A DNA stretch of 38,524 bases from a bacterium (GCA_030426945.1 JAUHXL010000013.1:1-38524), one strand, 5' to 3'; numbered from the stretch's first letter, positions 28,652 to 36,703 are shown. The notes: generated by a model from the letters alone, not told the origin. Made by a program: numbers and translations.

Positions 28652-29272
28652 ATGCGCGCGCTCCTGCTGACCCCCGCCCTCGCTCTGCTCGCCTTCGCCG
28701 CGCCCGCCGCGGCCCAGAACCACTTCCTGATCGAAGCCCAAGGCGGCGTCACCGCGCCGCTCGGGGTCGACGCCGACACCGACGCCGGCGTCGCCTGGGG
28801 CGGCACCTTCGGCGTCGGTGGCCGCATCCCCGGCTTCGCCCCCGCCTACTACCTCGTCGGCCACCTCGGGAAGTCCGGCTACGACTTCACCGGGCCCCCG
28901 TCCTCGGGCAACGCACACGTCGAGCGGGACCAGATCAACTGGGGCATCGGCGGGCGCATGTACCTGCCCTTCACCCAGCGCTTGCGCCTGATGGTCGAGG
29001 TGTCCTTCGGCGAGACCTACGACGAGGCCATCGTGCGCCGCACGGGGTACCGCCCGCTGAAGCTCGAGGGCGAGGTGTTCACCGTGCAGACGCAGGCCGG
29101 CCTGCAGTACCGGCTGAGCGACACCCTGTCCCTGGGCCTCGAGGGCGAGGCGGCCTTCTACCCCGACGCCGACGACCTGCGCCTGGCGGGGCTGACCGCC
29201 GGCCTCGGCGACGAGGACGAGGGCGGCTTCGGCCGCGCGGGCCTCGCCATCACCACCACCTTCCACTTCTGA
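28652..29272 (+). CDS. Outer-membrane beta-barrel protein
   Basis: 206 aa. Signal peptide MRALLLTPALALLAFAAPAAA-Q. The mature part alternates hydrophobic and polar residues in strands (FLIEAQGGVTAPLG, AWGGTFGVGGRIPG, RLRLMVEVSFGETY, TVQTQAGLQYRLS, LSLGLEGEAAFYP) and ends with Phe (TTTFHF), the usual signal for barrel assembly. The size fits an 8-stranded barrel. GGAGG lies 6 bases before the ATG at 28652. It precedes the anchored Cys/Asp-rich protein gene by 40 bases and is probably co-transcribed. No enzyme motif is visible; the role is structural or unknown. Confidence 0.85.
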   Translation: MRALLLTPALALLAFAAPAAAQNHFLIEAQGGVTAPLGVDADTDAGVAWGGTFGVGGRIPGFAPAYYLVGHLGKSGYDFTGPPSSGNAHVERDQINWGIGGRMYLPFTQRLRLMVEVSFGETYDEAIVRRTGYRPLKLEGEVFTVQTQAGLQYRLSDTLSLGLEGEAAFYPDADDLRLAGLTAGLGDEDEGGFGRAGLAITTTFHF

Positions 29273-29312
29273 GATCGGGCCGGCGCGCGTCGGGGGACGA
29301 GAGGGGACGACG

Positions 29313-30191
29313 ATGAAGATTCTCACCCACCTGCTGCTGGCCCTGCTGGCGACGCCCGGCCTGGCCTGGACCGGCAGCGGGCCGGCCAGCGGCCGGTGGA
29401 TCGAAGGCGAGGGCAAGGACATCCTGGCCGAGCGCGGCCTGGGCGGCGAGGTCGTCGGCACGGTCGACGAGGCCCGCGGGCGGGTCGATCTGCTCTACAC
29501 GCTGTCGCTGCCCGGCGCGCCCGGCGACGGCGTGTTGGCCCTGGCCTTCGACGCCTGGACCGGCACCGTGCACCTGCCCGACGCGCGGGTCGACCTGCGC
29601 TACCGGGAGTACGGCCCCGATGGCGAGACCGTGTTCGTCGCCGACCGCCTGCCGCGCGGCACCCTGCGCGTCGAGACGGGCTACGACGGTCGCTGGCGGG
29701 CGGTGCTCGACGTCGACGTCGCCGATCGCCAGGACGACACGCTGTGGCGGCGCTTCGACGCGGTGGTGCTGGCGATCGATCCACCCCGGGACGGCGCCGA
29801 CGAGGAGGCCTCCGGCGGCGGCTACAGCGGGGGCGGCCACGCCGTGGCGTCCGGCGGCTGCGACGACGGCTGGGACGACGACGACGACTGGGAGACCGAC
29901 GACAGCACCTGGGGCGACGACAGCGGCGGCGGCTGCGACGGCGACGACTGGGAGAGCGACAGCGAGAGCGGCAGCAGCGGCTGCGAGGGCGACGATCTCG
30001 ACACCGGTGACAGCAGCGCCGGCTGCGACAGCGGCGGCTGCGAGGGCGACGCCATCGCGGGCAGCGGGGATCGGAAGCGACGCAGCCCGGTGGCCCTGCG
30101 GCTGATCAACCTGGTGCCCTGGCTGCTGGTGTTCGCCGCCATCCGGCTGATGCGCCGCCGCCGCCGCGAGGGCCGGACGACGGGCTTCTAG
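29313..30191 (+). CDS. Secreted Cys/Asp/Ser-rich protein with C-terminal membrane anchor
   Basis: 292 aa. Signal peptide KILTHLLLALLATPGLA-W. Residues about 25-160 form a beta-rich domain of no family I recognise (ending LWRRFDAVVLAIDPP). Residues about 163-250 are low complexity, rich in Gly, Ser and Asp, with five Cys each preceded by Gly and followed by an acidic residue (GGCDD, GGGCDG, SGCEG, AGCDS, GGCEG). The tail is a hydrophobic helix (VALRLINLVPWLLVFAAIRL) and an Arg cluster (MRRRRREG). This tripartite end resembles C-terminal sorting signals such as MYXO-CTERM, but it is not a textbook match. GGGGA stands before the ATG. Its stop shares the 4-base CTAG with the convergent epimerase gene. 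Confidence 0.8.
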   Translation: MKILTHLLLALLATPGLAWTGSGPASGRWIEGEGKDILAERGLGGEVVGTVDEARGRVDLLYTLSLPGAPGDGVLALAFDAWTGTVHLPDARVDLRYREYGPDGETVFVADRLPRGTLRVETGYDGRWRAVLDVDVADRQDDTLWRRFDAVVLAIDPPRDGADEEASGGGYSGGGHAVASGGCDDGWDDDDDWETDDSTWGDDSGGGCDGDDWESDSESGSSGCEGDDLDTGDSSAGCDSGGCEGDAIAGSGDRKRRSPVALRLINLVPWLLVFAAIRLMRRRRREGRTTGF

Positions 30192-31186
30192 ATCCAGCCC
30201 TCTTCGCGATACCAATCGGCCGTCTGCTTCAGGCGCCCCTCGAGGGGGACGCCCAGCTTCAGGTCGAGCTGGGCGCGCGCCTTCTCGCTGCTGACGTACC
30301 AGGCGCCGGCGGCGGCCTCCCGCGCCTTGTCCAGCCCCAGCAGCGTCGGGGTGCCGCGCACGCGGGCGGCCAGCTCGGCCAGCGCCGCGACGCCCCAGGT
30401 CAGCGCCATCGGCGTCGGGATGACGCGCACCTTCTTCTGCCCGCAGGCGGCGGCCAAAAGGCGCCCCAGCTCGCTGAAGGTGGGCGCGTCGTCGTCGCCC
30501 GCGAAGTAGACGCCGTGCCCCGGCGTGTCGGGGCCCAGCCGCTCGCCCATCTCGGCGGCGCGTACCAGCACCTGCGCCAGATCCGCCGCGTGGCACAGCG
30601 TCACGCGGTCGTTGCCCGCGCCGGGCACCACCTGCCATCCCTTGGCCGCCATGCGGAACAGGTCGAGCGTCTCGCGATCCCCCTCGCCGAACACCACCGG
30701 CGGGCGGACGATGGTGGTCGGCACGCGACCGGCCGTCGCCCGCGCCGCGGTCTCGCCGGCCAGCTTGCTGCGGCCGTAATCGCTCACCGGCGCGGGCGGA
30801 TCGGCCTCGACGCGCGCCCGCTCGCCATCCGAGGGGCCCGACGCCGCGACCGACGACACCACCAGCAGCACCGGCGGCGCCGCGCACGCGGCGCAGGCCT
30901 CGGCGACGTTCTGGGTGCCGCCCTCGTTGATGCGCCACAGGGCCGCGTTGCCCGCCGCCCGGATGGCGCCCGCCAGGTGGTACACGACCTCGACGTCCGA
31001 GACCGCCCCGCCCAGCGTGTCGGGCCGGGTGACGTCGCCTTCGACCAGCGCCACGCCCAGCTCGCGCAGCGCGTCGACCTTCGACGTCGGGCGGACCAGG
31101 CAGCGCACGTCGTCGCCCATCGCGACCAGACGGCGGACCAGATGATGACCGATGAAGCCGGTGGCGCCGGTGACCAATGCGCGCAT
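30188..31186 (-). CDS. NAD-dependent epimerase/dehydratase (extended SDR)
   Basis: 332 aa, a typical extended short-chain dehydrogenase. The Rossmann glycine motif TGATGFIGHHLVRRL is at residues 7-21. DVTRP follows at about 52, YHLAGAI at about 69 and a VSSVAASG serine strand at about 110. The active-site Tyr and Lys are in YGRSK at about 136-140, and RPPVVFGEGDRET follows. It resembles dihydroflavonol-reductase or hopanoid/nucleotide-sugar-type SDRs, but the substrate is not readable. The ATG at 31186 has GAGG 5 bases upstream and a good promoter at 31228-31256. Its last bases overlap the stop of the anchored Cys/Asp-rich protein gene tail to tail. Confidence 0.92.
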   Translation of the reverse strand: MRALVTGATGFIGHHLVRRLVAMGDDVRCLVRPTSKVDALRELGVALVEGDVTRPDTLGGAVSDVEVVYHLAGAIRAAGNAALWRINEGGTQNVAEACAACAAPPVLLVVSSVAASGPSDGERARVEADPPAPVSDYGRSKLAGETAARATAGRVPTTIVRPPVVFGEGDRETLDLFRMAAKGWQVVPGAGNDRVTLCHAADLAQVLVRAAEMGERLGPDTPGHGVYFAGDDDAPTFSELGRLLAAACGQKKVRVIPTPMALTWGVAALAELAARVRGTPTLLGLDKAREAAAGAWYVSSEKARAQLDLKLGVPLEGRLKQTADWYREEGWI

Positions 31187-31227
31187 GGGAACCTCGAGCC
31201 CGCCGGGAGAGCAGCGACGGTGGGACG

Positions 31228-31256
31228 AGTATCGCGGGGCCCGCGGACGGCATCAA
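31228..31256 (-). promoter_or_regulatory. Promoter of the epimerase gene
   Basis: On the minus strand TTGATG (31256-31251), 17 bases, GATACT (31233-31228), 41 bases upstream of the ATG. A clear match to a vegetative promoter. Confidence 0.6.
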
Positions 31257-31310
31257 CCCGCGATGTGGCCCGGGGTCTGCTCACGAGCCGCTGGTGGTCG
31301 CTCCTGCCGG

Positions 31311-31457
31311 CTGTCAGCTATCAGCTTTCAGCTCTCAGCCGGGCCCGGGCGCCGTGCTGAGCGGCCAGCCGCGGTGCAAGCGTCGACGCGCGAGTCTCCG
31401 GGCACACGGTCCCAATCATCGCGGCGGAGCTGACAGCTGACCGCTGAAAGCTGATAG
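31311..31457. repeat. Inverted pair of 7-bp tandem arrays (CTNTCAG x4 and CTGANAG x4)
   Basis: In the only gap over 300 bp (31187-31519). The left array 31311-31338 reads CTGTCAG, CTATCAG, CTTTCAG, CTCTCAG. The right array 31430-31457 reads CTGACAG, CTGACCG, CTGAAAG, CTGATAG, the reverse complement of the same motif with one deviating unit. Both contain CTATCAGCTTTCAG in opposite orientation and could fold over about 90 bases. GC-rich palindromic flanks follow (CCGGGCCCGGG after the left, CCCGGCC after the right). The rest of the gap holds the epimerase promoter and nothing else I can name. Confidence 0.85.
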
Positions 31458-31519
31458 CCCGGCCGATTTGGCGGGGCGTCCGGTGGACCAACGGGTCTGA
31501 ATCACACCCAGTGACCGGC

Positions 31520-32053
31520 TCAGTCGCGGTCGTCGGCGAGATCCATGCGCGCCTGGCGCATCAGCCGCGTGGTGCGGACGTCGAAGGTCACCATCGTCAC
31601 GCGGCGCGGCATGTCGTGCTCGGTCAGCCACTCGACGACCGACTCCATCGCCACCTCGATGGCCTCCTCGAGCGGGTAGCCGTACGCCCCGGTGCTGATC
31701 GCGGGGAAGGCGACGTGCTCCAGCCCGTGCTGCGCGGCGATCTCGAGGCTGCGGCGGTAGCAGCTCGCGAGCTGCGCGGACTCGTGGGCCTTGCCGCCCT
31801 GCCAGACCGGTCCCACCGCGTGGATGACGTGCCGCGCCTTCAGGTTGTGCCCGCCGGTGATCTTGGCGTCGCCGGTGGCGCAGCCCCCCAGCGCCTCGCA
31901 CTCCTCCAACAGACCGGGACCCGCCGCGCGGTGGATGGCGCCGTCGACGCCGCCGCCGCCCAAGAGGCTGGTGTTGGCGGCGTTGACGATCGCGTCGACC
32001 TCGAGGGTCGTGATGTTGCCTTCCCACACGGCGATGCGGTCGAACACGTTCAT
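31520..32053 (-). CDS. Macrodomain ADP-ribose / O-acetyl-ADP-ribose hydrolase
   Basis: 177 aa, a stand-alone macrodomain of the MacroD/YmdB type. Signature: [22 protein letters not shown] (part of residues 9-30), [15 protein letters not shown] (about 32-45), [14 protein letters not shown] (about 60), VIHAVGPVW, and [14 protein letters not shown] (about 116-129). The family removes ADP-ribose from acidic residues or deacetylates O-acetyl-ADP-ribose. An ATG at 32095 gives a 14-residue extension without family similarity. The start at 32053 has a long G-run Shine-Dalgarno and is preferred. It is divergent from the rhodanese-ThiF gene and lies a few kb from the ADP-ribosylglycohydrolase fusion, the second ADP-ribose-handling gene of the window. 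Confidence 0.93.
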   Translation of the reverse strand: MNVFDRIAVWEGNITTLEVDAIVNAANTSLLGGGGVDGAIHRAAGPGLLEECEALGGCATGDAKITGGHNLKARHVIHAVGPVWQGGKAHESAQLASCYRRSLEIAAQHGLEHVAFPAISTGAYGYPLEEAIEVAMESVVEWLTEHDMPRRVTMVTFDVRTTRLMRQARMDLADDRD

Positions 32054-32117
32054 GGCGTCCCCCCCCAGGGATGGTGGCTGGTATTCTTCGTTCATTTCGA
32101 CCCGGAGGCCCAGGGCC

Positions 32118-33284
32118 ATGAGCCGAAAAAACGCGCGACTGGCCGCCCTGCGGGCGCGCATCCGCGAAGTCGACGTGGCCGGCGCGGCGGACGCGGTGGC
32201 CGCGGGGGTCACCGTGGTCGACGTGCGCAGCGCCGACGAGGTCACCGGCGGGCGCATCCCGGGGGCCCACCACGTCGACCGCGGCTGGCTCGAGCTGCGC
32301 ATCGAGCAGGTCGCGCCGGACCCCGCCGCGCCCATCGTCCTGTACTGCGGCTTCGGCCAGCGCTCCCTCTTCGCGGCCGCGGATCTGCTGGACCTCGGCT
32401 ACACGGACGTCGCCTCGCTCGCCGGCGGGTTCGACGCCTGGAAGGCCGCCGGGCGCCCGGTCGAGGTGCCCCGCGCCCTCGACGCCGAGGCCCGCGCCCG
32501 CTACGCCCGGCACCTGAACCTGCCCGAGGTGGGCGAGGCGGGGCAGCTGAAGCTGCTCGACGCGCGCGTGCTGATCGTGGGCGCCGGCGGCCTGGGCTCG
32601 CCGGCCGCGCTGTACCTGGCCGCCGCCGGCGTGGGCACCCTGGGCATCGTCGACCACGACGTCGTCGATCGGGGCAACCTCCAGCGGCAGGTGCTGCACG
32701 GCGACGACCGCGTGGGCCAGCCCAAGGTCGACTCCGCGCGGCAGACGCTGGCCGCCCTCAACCCCGGCGTCACCCTCGAGACGCACGCCACGCGCGTGGG
32801 GCCGGAGAACGTCGAGGCCCTCGTGGGCGCCTACGATCTGGTCGTCGACGGCACCGACAACTTCGCCGCGCGCTACGCGATCAACGACGCCTGCGTCCGC
32901 GCCGGCGTCGCCAACGTGCACGGCGCGGTGCACCGCTTCGAGGGTCAGGTCGGCGTCTTCTGGCCCGCCGGCCCGCACGGCGGCCCGTGCTACCGCTGCG
33001 CCTTCCCCGCGCCGCCCCCGCCGGCGCTGGCGCCGAGCTGCGCCGAGGCGGGGGTGTTGGGCGTGCTGCCGGGCGTCGTGGGGCTGCTGCAGGCGGTCGA
33101 GGCGCTGAAGATCCTGCTCGGCCTCGGCGAGGTGCTGGCGGGCACGCTGCTGCACTACGACGCGCTGGGCGCGCGCTTCCGGCGCCTGAAGCTGGCGCGC
33201 GATCCGGCCTGCCGAAGCTGCGGGTCGGACGCCGACTTCCCCGGTCTCGATCCCGCGGCCGCCGCGATCAGCTGCGCGGTGTGA
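32118..33284 (+). CDS. Rhodanese-ThiF/MoeB-type adenylyltransferase fusion
   Basis: 388 aa. Residues about 15-112 are a rhodanese domain with the active Cys loop LYCGFGQRS (about 75). Residues about 125-388 are a ThiF/MoeB/E1-like domain: [32 protein letters not shown] (nucleotide-binding), [28 protein letters not shown], the zinc pair CYRC ... CRSC, and the Cys loop [11 protein letters not shown]. The usual MoeZ/MOCS3 order is ThiF first and rhodanese last; here the rhodanese is N-terminal. Role inferred: activating a ubiquitin-like sulfur carrier (ThiS or MoaD) and supplying sulfur. No carrier gene is nearby. GGAGG lies before the ATG at 32118. The 3' end overlaps the convergent HAD gene by 17 bp. 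Confidence 0.9.
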   Translation: MSRKNARLAALRARIREVDVAGAADAVAAGVTVVDVRSADEVTGGRIPGAHHVDRGWLELRIEQVAPDPAAPIVLYCGFGQRSLFAAADLLDLGYTDVASLAGGFDAWKAAGRPVEVPRALDAEARARYARHLNLPEVGEAGQLKLLDARVLIVGAGGLGSPAALYLAAAGVGTLGIVDHDVVDRGNLQRQVLHGDDRVGQPKVDSARQTLAALNPGVTLETHATRVGPENVEALVGAYDLVVDGTDNFAARYAINDACVRAGVANVHGAVHRFEGQVGVFWPAGPHGGPCYRCAFPAPPPPALAPSCAEAGVLGVLPGVVGLLQAVEALKILLGLGEVLAGTLLHYDALGARFRRLKLARDPACRSCGSDADFPGLDPAAAAISCAV

Positions 33285-33942
33285 GGGGCTCGCCCCAGTC
33301 CTCGACGGGCCACCCGCGGGCCCGAGCCACCCGTTGCAGGCGTGGATCCGGGTTGACCACCACGGGCCGGCCCACCGCCTCGAGCATCGGCTGGTCGGAC
33401 AGCGAGTCGCTGTAGAAGGCGCAGTCGGCCAGATCCACCCCGTGCCGGTCGGCGTAGGCCCGCGCCAGCGTCACCTTGCCGGCGCCGTAACACAGGGGCA
33501 GGTGGGGCTCGCCGGTGAAGACGCCGCGCGCGTCGACCTCGAAGGTCGTGCTGAGGTAGTCGTCCAGCCGCAGGTCGCGGGCGACGGGCGCCGACAGGTA
33601 GTTCGACGAGGTGGTCAGCAGCACGCAGCGCTCACCCGCGGCGCGCGCCGCCTCGAGCGCGGCGTGCGCGCCCGGCCGCACCAGTCCGCGCACCTCGCGT
33701 CGATAGAAGGCCTCGGTGCGCCGCCGCAGCGCGGCCTCGTCCGTGTCGCGCAGGCCCGCGATGGCGTCGCGCAGCGCGTCGCCCAGATCGCCCAAGCCCA
33801 GGTGGTAGCGCAGCAGCCACGTCGCCGCGCGGGCCGCGCGCAGGCGCCCGACATAGCCCAGCCGCAGCTCGCTCTTCAGCCACAGCGTGCCGCTGTTGCG
33901 GGCGATGAGGGTGCGATCGAGATCGAAGAAGGCGATGGACAT
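33268..33942 (-). CDS. HAD-superfamily IB phosphatase
   Basis: 224 aa, typical of the SerB-like IB subfamily. Motif I FFDLDRTLI (nucleophile Asp, about residue 7), motif II LLTTSSN (about 110), Lys in YGAGKVTLA (about 155) and motif III FYSDSLSDQPML (about 177). The helical cap between I and II is long, as in the family. Substrate is not predictable; relatives act on phosphoserine, phospholipid heads or other phosphates. It has no obvious operon partner. It ends within the convergent rhodanese-ThiF gene and its start lies just past the end of the response-regulator gene. Confidence 0.92.
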   Translation of the reverse strand: MSIAFFDLDRTLIARNSGTLWLKSELRLGYVGRLRAARAATWLLRYHLGLGDLGDALRDAIAGLRDTDEAALRRRTEAFYRREVRGLVRPGAHAALEAARAAGERCVLLTTSSNYLSAPVARDLRLDDYLSTTFEVDARGVFTGEPHLPLCYGAGKVTLARAYADRHGVDLADCAFYSDSLSDQPMLEAVGRPVVVNPDPRLQRVARARGWPVEDWGEPLTPRS

Positions 33943-33991
33943 GGGCCGGTGGATGCCAGGCGGGGCGCCAGGGTTCGCCTCGCGGCTCGCG

Positions 33992-34696
33992 TCACGGTTC
34001 GAAGCGGTAGCCCGCGCCCCGCACGCTGACGATGTGCGCCGGTCGCTTCGGATCCGGCTCGAGGTGGCGCCGCAGCCGCACGATGAAGTTGTCCACCGCC
34101 CGCGTGTTGGCGTTGCGGTCGACGTGCCAGACGTTCTCGAGCAGCTCGCCGCGGCTGAGCACCCGGCCGGCGTTCTCGGCGAAGTAGCGCAGCAGATCCA
34201 GCTCCAGCTTGGTCAGCGTGACCTCGGCGTCGGCGACCGTCACGCGGTGCGCCGCGAAGTCGACCACCGCCTCGCCGAAGCGCAGCACGCTCGCGCCCCC
34301 GTCGTCGCCCTCGGCGCGCGACCAGCGGGCCCGCCGCAGCAGCGACTTCACCCGCGCGAACAGCTCGGCGAGCTCGAAGGGCTTGGGCAGGTAGTCGTCG
34401 GCCCCCGCCTCGAGCCCAGCCACCCGGTCCTCGGGCGCGTTGCGCGCCGTCAGCATGAGCACCGGCGTGTAGTCGCCGGCCTCGCGCAGCCGCTCGCAGA
34501 AGGTGAAGCCGTCGACGTCGGGCAGCTGCACGTCGAGCAAGATGGCGTCGAAGCCGGCGGGATCGACCATCAGGCGGCCCGCGTCGCGCGCGGTGGCCGC
34601 GTGGGCGACCTCGTAGCCCTCGAGGCTCAGGTTCAGCTTGAGCGCGCGGGCCAGGTTCTGCTCGTCTTCGACCAGGAGGATGCGCGGCGGGCTCAT
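33992..34696 (-). CDS. OmpR/PhoB-family response regulator
   Basis: 234 aa. Receiver (about 1-120): LLVEDEQNL acidic pair, phospho-acceptor Asp in ILLDVQLP (about 55), LMLTAR (Thr), LPKPFEL (Lys). Winged-helix DNA-binding domain (about 135-232): FGEAVVDFAAHRV, LTKLELDLLRYFAENAGRVLSRGELLENVW, RAVDNFIVRLRRHLEPDP, VRGAGYRFEP. It starts 3 bases after the histidine kinase stop and is the second gene of that operon, so the two are a cognate pair. Regulated genes are unknown; the PfkB kinase is divergent to the pair. Confidence 0.95.
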   Translation of the reverse strand: MSPPRILLVEDEQNLARALKLNLSLEGYEVAHAATARDAGRLMVDPAGFDAILLDVQLPDVDGFTFCERLREAGDYTPVLMLTARNAPEDRVAGLEAGADDYLPKPFELAELFARVKSLLRRARWSRAEGDDGGASVLRFGEAVVDFAAHRVTVADAEVTLTKLELDLLRYFAENAGRVLSRGELLENVWHVDRNANTRAVDNFIVRLRRHLEPDPKRPAHIVSVRGAGYRFEP

Positions 34697-34699
34697 CGT

Positions 34700-35638
34700 T
34701 CAGTTCGTCTCCTCGCTGGCGTCGGGCAGCACGACGTGTACGGTGGTGCCCCGGCCGAGGCCGTCGGATACGGCGCGCAGTCCGCCGCCGAGGCTGCGGA
34801 CCAGCGCGAGCACCACGAACAGACCCAGCCCGGTCCCGCGGCGCGCCCGCACGGCCTCGCTGTCGACCCGGTAGAAGCGGTCGAAGATGCGCTTGGCGTC
34901 CTTGGGGGCCAGCCCGATGCCCTCGTCTTCGACGGCGATGTGGACGGCGCCGGCCGGCGTGCGCGACAGGCGCACGGTCACCCGCGGGGGCGGATCGGAG
35001 TACTTCACCGCGTTGTCCAGCAGGTTCTCGAGCACGGTCTCGAGCACCGTCGGATCGCTGCGCACGGCCAGCGTCGCCGGGCTGTCGAGGGTGAACACGT
35101 CCTCGGGCAGCTCGTGGCGGGCCGCCACGCGGGTCGCGCAGCGGTGGGCGAGGGCGGCCAGGTCGAAGGCCGACACCTCGTGGCTCAACAGGCCGTGGGT
35201 GAGGCGGTTGGCGGCCAGCACGTCGTCGATGAAGCGCGACAGACGGTCGACATCGTTGCGCATCATGCCGAAGAGCGGGCGCCGCTGGTCCTCGGACAGG
35301 TCCGGGCGCTCGGCGGTCTGCAGGCACAGCTTCAGCGACGCCAGCGGGCTGCGCAGCTCGTGGGTGACCGAGTCGATGAAGCTCGTCTGGCGGCGGCTCT
35401 CGAGGATCTCGCGCACGAGCACGACGCTGAACAGCACGAGGACCACCAGGATCACCGTGAGGCTGAGGATGCCCAGCACCAGGACGGTCGTGTTCTGCCC
35501 GATGTTGGTGCTGAAGTGGGGGTCGTTGACCACCAACAGGATCCAGCTGACCAGCATCACGACGGCCAGCGCTGTCGACACGGCGCCCAGCACGACGGGG
35601 ACGGTGGTCGATCGAAGGCGGACGCGGCGGGACGACAT
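34700..35638 (-). CDS. Membrane sensor histidine kinase
   Basis: 312 aa. Two membrane helices near the N-terminus (about 13-38 and 52-75) with only about a 15-residue external segment between them, so there is almost no periplasmic sensor domain. HisKA: SVTHELRSPLASLKLCLQ (phospho-His). HATPase: LENLLDNAVKYSD (N-box), VEDEGIGL (G1), IFDRFYR (F), RGTGLGLFVVLALVRSLGG (G2). All boxes are intact, unlike the orphan kinase at 14248. It is first gene of the pair with the OmpR-type regulator. Candidate promoter TTTACA-17-CAACAT ends 8 bases before the ATG. With so small a loop it may sense the membrane itself or a partner protein. Confidence 0.94.
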   Translation of the reverse strand: MSSRRVRLRSTTVPVVLGAVSTALAVVMLVSWILLVVNDPHFSTNIGQNTTVLVLGILSLTVILVVLVLFSVVLVREILESRRQTSFIDSVTHELRSPLASLKLCLQTAERPDLSEDQRRPLFGMMRNDVDRLSRFIDDVLAANRLTHGLLSHEVSAFDLAALAHRCATRVAARHELPEDVFTLDSPATLAVRSDPTVLETVLENLLDNAVKYSDPPPRVTVRLSRTPAGAVHIAVEDEGIGLAPKDAKRIFDRFYRVDSEAVRARRGTGLGLFVVLALVRSLGGGLRAVSDGLGRGTTVHVVLPDASEETN

Positions 35639-35646
35639 CGCCCGGC

Positions 35647-35675
35647 ATGTTGGTCCGCGCGGGGTCTGCTGTAAA
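35647..35675 (-). promoter_or_regulatory. Promoter of the sensor-kinase/regulator pair
   Basis: On the minus strand TTTACA (35675-35670), 17 bases, CAACAT (35652-35647), 8 bases before the ATG at 35638. This fits a leaderless or nearly leaderless transcript. Confidence 0.5.
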
Positions 35676-35703
35676 GGACCGCCCGCAGCGCGCTCGGCGG
35701 TGC

Positions 35704-35709
35704 TATCGT
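35704..35709 (+). promoter_or_regulatory. -10 element of the PfkB kinase gene
   Basis: TATCGT lies 6 bases before the ATG at 35716, the same spacing as at hrpB. No clear -35 is visible 17 bases upstream. No Shine-Dalgarno is present, so a leaderless message is inferred. Confidence 0.4.
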
Positions 35710-35715
35710 GCGGGC

Positions 35716-36687
35716 ATGCGTACGCTAGACGTCTTGGTCGTCGGCGAGGCCTTCGTCGACTTCGTCCCCCTGCACCGCGGGCGGCTGCGCGAGTCCGAGA
35801 GCTTCGAGCTGCACAGCGGCGGCGCCCCCTGCAACGTCGCCATCGGCCTGGCCCGGCTCGGATCCCGCTCGGCGCTGGTCAGCGTCGTCGGCGACGACGA
35901 GTTCGGGCACTTCGTGCGCCGCGCCCTCGATCGCGACGGCGTCGACACGACGGCGGTGCGGGTCGAGCCGGGCGTGCAGACCGGGCTCTGCTTCATCACG
36001 CTCGACGCCGACGGCGAGCGCAGCTTCCTGCACCGCGGAGGCGACACGGCGGAGCGCCTGAGCGCCGACCACTTCGATCTGGCCCGGGTGCGCGCCGCGG
36101 GCGCGGTGCTGTTCACCGCCTCGTCCCTGCGCCAGCCGGCGGGCGTGGCGGCCATCCACAAGATGATCGACCACGCCGGCGGGCTGGTGTGCTGCGATCC
36201 CGGCGGCACGCCGCGCCACTGGGGTCAGCCGGAGCTCATCCGCAGCCGGACGCTGCGCGCGTTGTCCCGCTGCGACGTGGTCAAGTGCGCCGCCACCGAG
36301 GCGACGGCGCTGACCGGCGAGGCCGATCCGGTCAAGGCGGCGCGCGCGCTCGTCGACCACGGCGCCTGGCTGGCCGTCGTCACGCTCGGCGCCGAGGGCG
36401 CGCTGTGGGCGCGGCCCGAGGACGCCGGCCACGTGCCGGCGCCCGACGTCGACGTCGTCGACACCACCGGCGCGGGCGACGGCTTCATGGCCGGGCTGCT
36501 GCATCGGCTGGCGAGCGAGTCCGCGCGACCGGAGGCGCTGCCCGAGGCGCGGCTGGTCGAACACCTGCGCTTCGCGTGCAGCATCGGGGCGTCCGTGGTG
36601 ACGCGCCGCGGGGCCGTGCAGGGGCTGCCGGACCTGCGGCCCGTGCCCACCGGTCCGCTGCCCAAGGTGGAGCCCCGCGACGGCTGA
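35716..36687 (+). CDS. PfkB-family carbohydrate kinase (fructokinase/ribokinase-like)
   Basis: 323 aa, standard length. ATP-dependent sugar kinase fold. Motifs: VVGEAFVDFVP near the start, HSGGAPCNVAIGLARLG (about 36-52; PfkB signature 1 region), LDADGERSFLHRGG, CDPGGTPRHW, KCAATEATALTG, VVTLGAEGALW and VDTTGAGDGFMAGLLHRL (about 252-270; PfkB signature 2 with the GAGD anion hole and catalytic Asp). The frame is open upstream to 35647, but the ATG at 35716 gives the normal N-terminus and a -10 element ends 6 bases before it. Substrate is probably fructose or another ketose, not determinable. It is 52 bases before the PEP carboxylase gene and divergent from the two-component pair. Confidence 0.92.
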   Translation: MRTLDVLVVGEAFVDFVPLHRGRLRESESFELHSGGAPCNVAIGLARLGSRSALVSVVGDDEFGHFVRRALDRDGVDTTAVRVEPGVQTGLCFITLDADGERSFLHRGGDTAERLSADHFDLARVRAAGAVLFTASSLRQPAGVAAIHKMIDHAGGLVCCDPGGTPRHWGQPELIRSRTLRALSRCDVVKCAATEATALTGEADPVKAARALVDHGAWLAVVTLGAEGALWARPEDAGHVPAPDVDVVDTTGAGDGFMAGLLHRLASESARPEALPEARLVEHLRFACSIGASVVTRRGAVQGLPDLRPVPTGPLPKVEPRDG

Positions 36688-36703
36688 GGCTTCTGCGGCG
36701 TCC

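Noticed and set aside
31311-31457. Heptamer element as an insertion sequence
   Set aside because: No transposase gene, no target duplication visible, too short; kept only as a repeat.
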